DNA from: a bacterium | GTDB taxonomy: Bacteria; Chloroflexota; Dormibacteria; UBA8260; Bog-877 | DNA length: 6,757 bases | Reading direction: 5' to 3' | Assembly: GCA_021791345.1 (NCBI GenBank) | Contig: JAJYWT010000042.1 | Location: 1-6,757 of the forward strand | Part shown: in pieces, positions 6,753-6,757 of the stretch | Position numbering within the stretch: position 1 is the first letter of the stretch | How the letters are laid out: each line of letters opens with the position of its first letter | Notes under the pieces: generated by a model | The model's input: the letters and a program-made list of their open reading frames with translations, nothing else | The model's database searches: none | What the model was told of the DNA's origin: nothing | Translations under genes and position numbers: made by a program

Positions 6753-6757
6753 GGTTC

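Noticed and set aside
1..6757. Search for mobile elements, CRISPR-type repeats, tRNA genes, defence genes or a novel gene cluster
   Set aside because: No terminal inverted repeats, spaced direct repeats, tRNA-like cloverleaf or transposase/integrase motifs were seen; all five genes belong to familiar families and fill the window.

Overview
This 6.76 kb window is a compact stretch of bacterial chromosome with high GC content (roughly two thirds by eye). It holds five protein genes. Four are complete or nearly so, and the first is cut by the left edge. No RNA gene, insertion sequence, CRISPR array or phage-like segment is visible. The gene set, GTG start use and Shine-Dalgarno sites point to a free-living, high-GC, aerobic-type bacterium of the Actinomycetota or Chloroflexota/Dormibacterota kind. 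That placement is an inference from base composition and protein style and is not proven here. The archaeal/fungal-type aspartate-semialdehyde dehydrogenase argues mildly against a typical actinomycete.

Layout from left to right: the 3' two thirds of asd runs on the + strand (1-717). It converges, with a 13 bp gap, on a minus-strand pair. That pair is a 616-residue ABC exporter half-transporter (1539-3389) followed 40 bp downstream by exonuclease III (xth, 731-1498), and it is probably one transcript. A divergent intergenic region of about 160 bp (3390-3548) separates the exporter from ppdK (pyruvate, phosphate dikinase, 3549-6248, + strand). ppdK converges, with a 15 bp gap, on a universal stress protein gene (6264-6752, - strand) at the right edge.

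The genes do not form one pathway. asd serves lysine/threonine/methionine biosynthesis and ppdK sits at the PEP/pyruvate node. The exporter and xth suggest efflux and DNA base-damage repair, and the Usp-domain protein is a stress-type factor. I see no evidence of a new multi-gene system. The points most worth a second look are the degenerate nucleotide-binding motif of the Usp protein, the phylogenetic type of the ASADH, the shared divergent promoter region, and two tight convergent gene ends without recognisable intrinsic terminators. No gap longer than 300 bases lacks a gene; the largest is the 159 bp divergent region.
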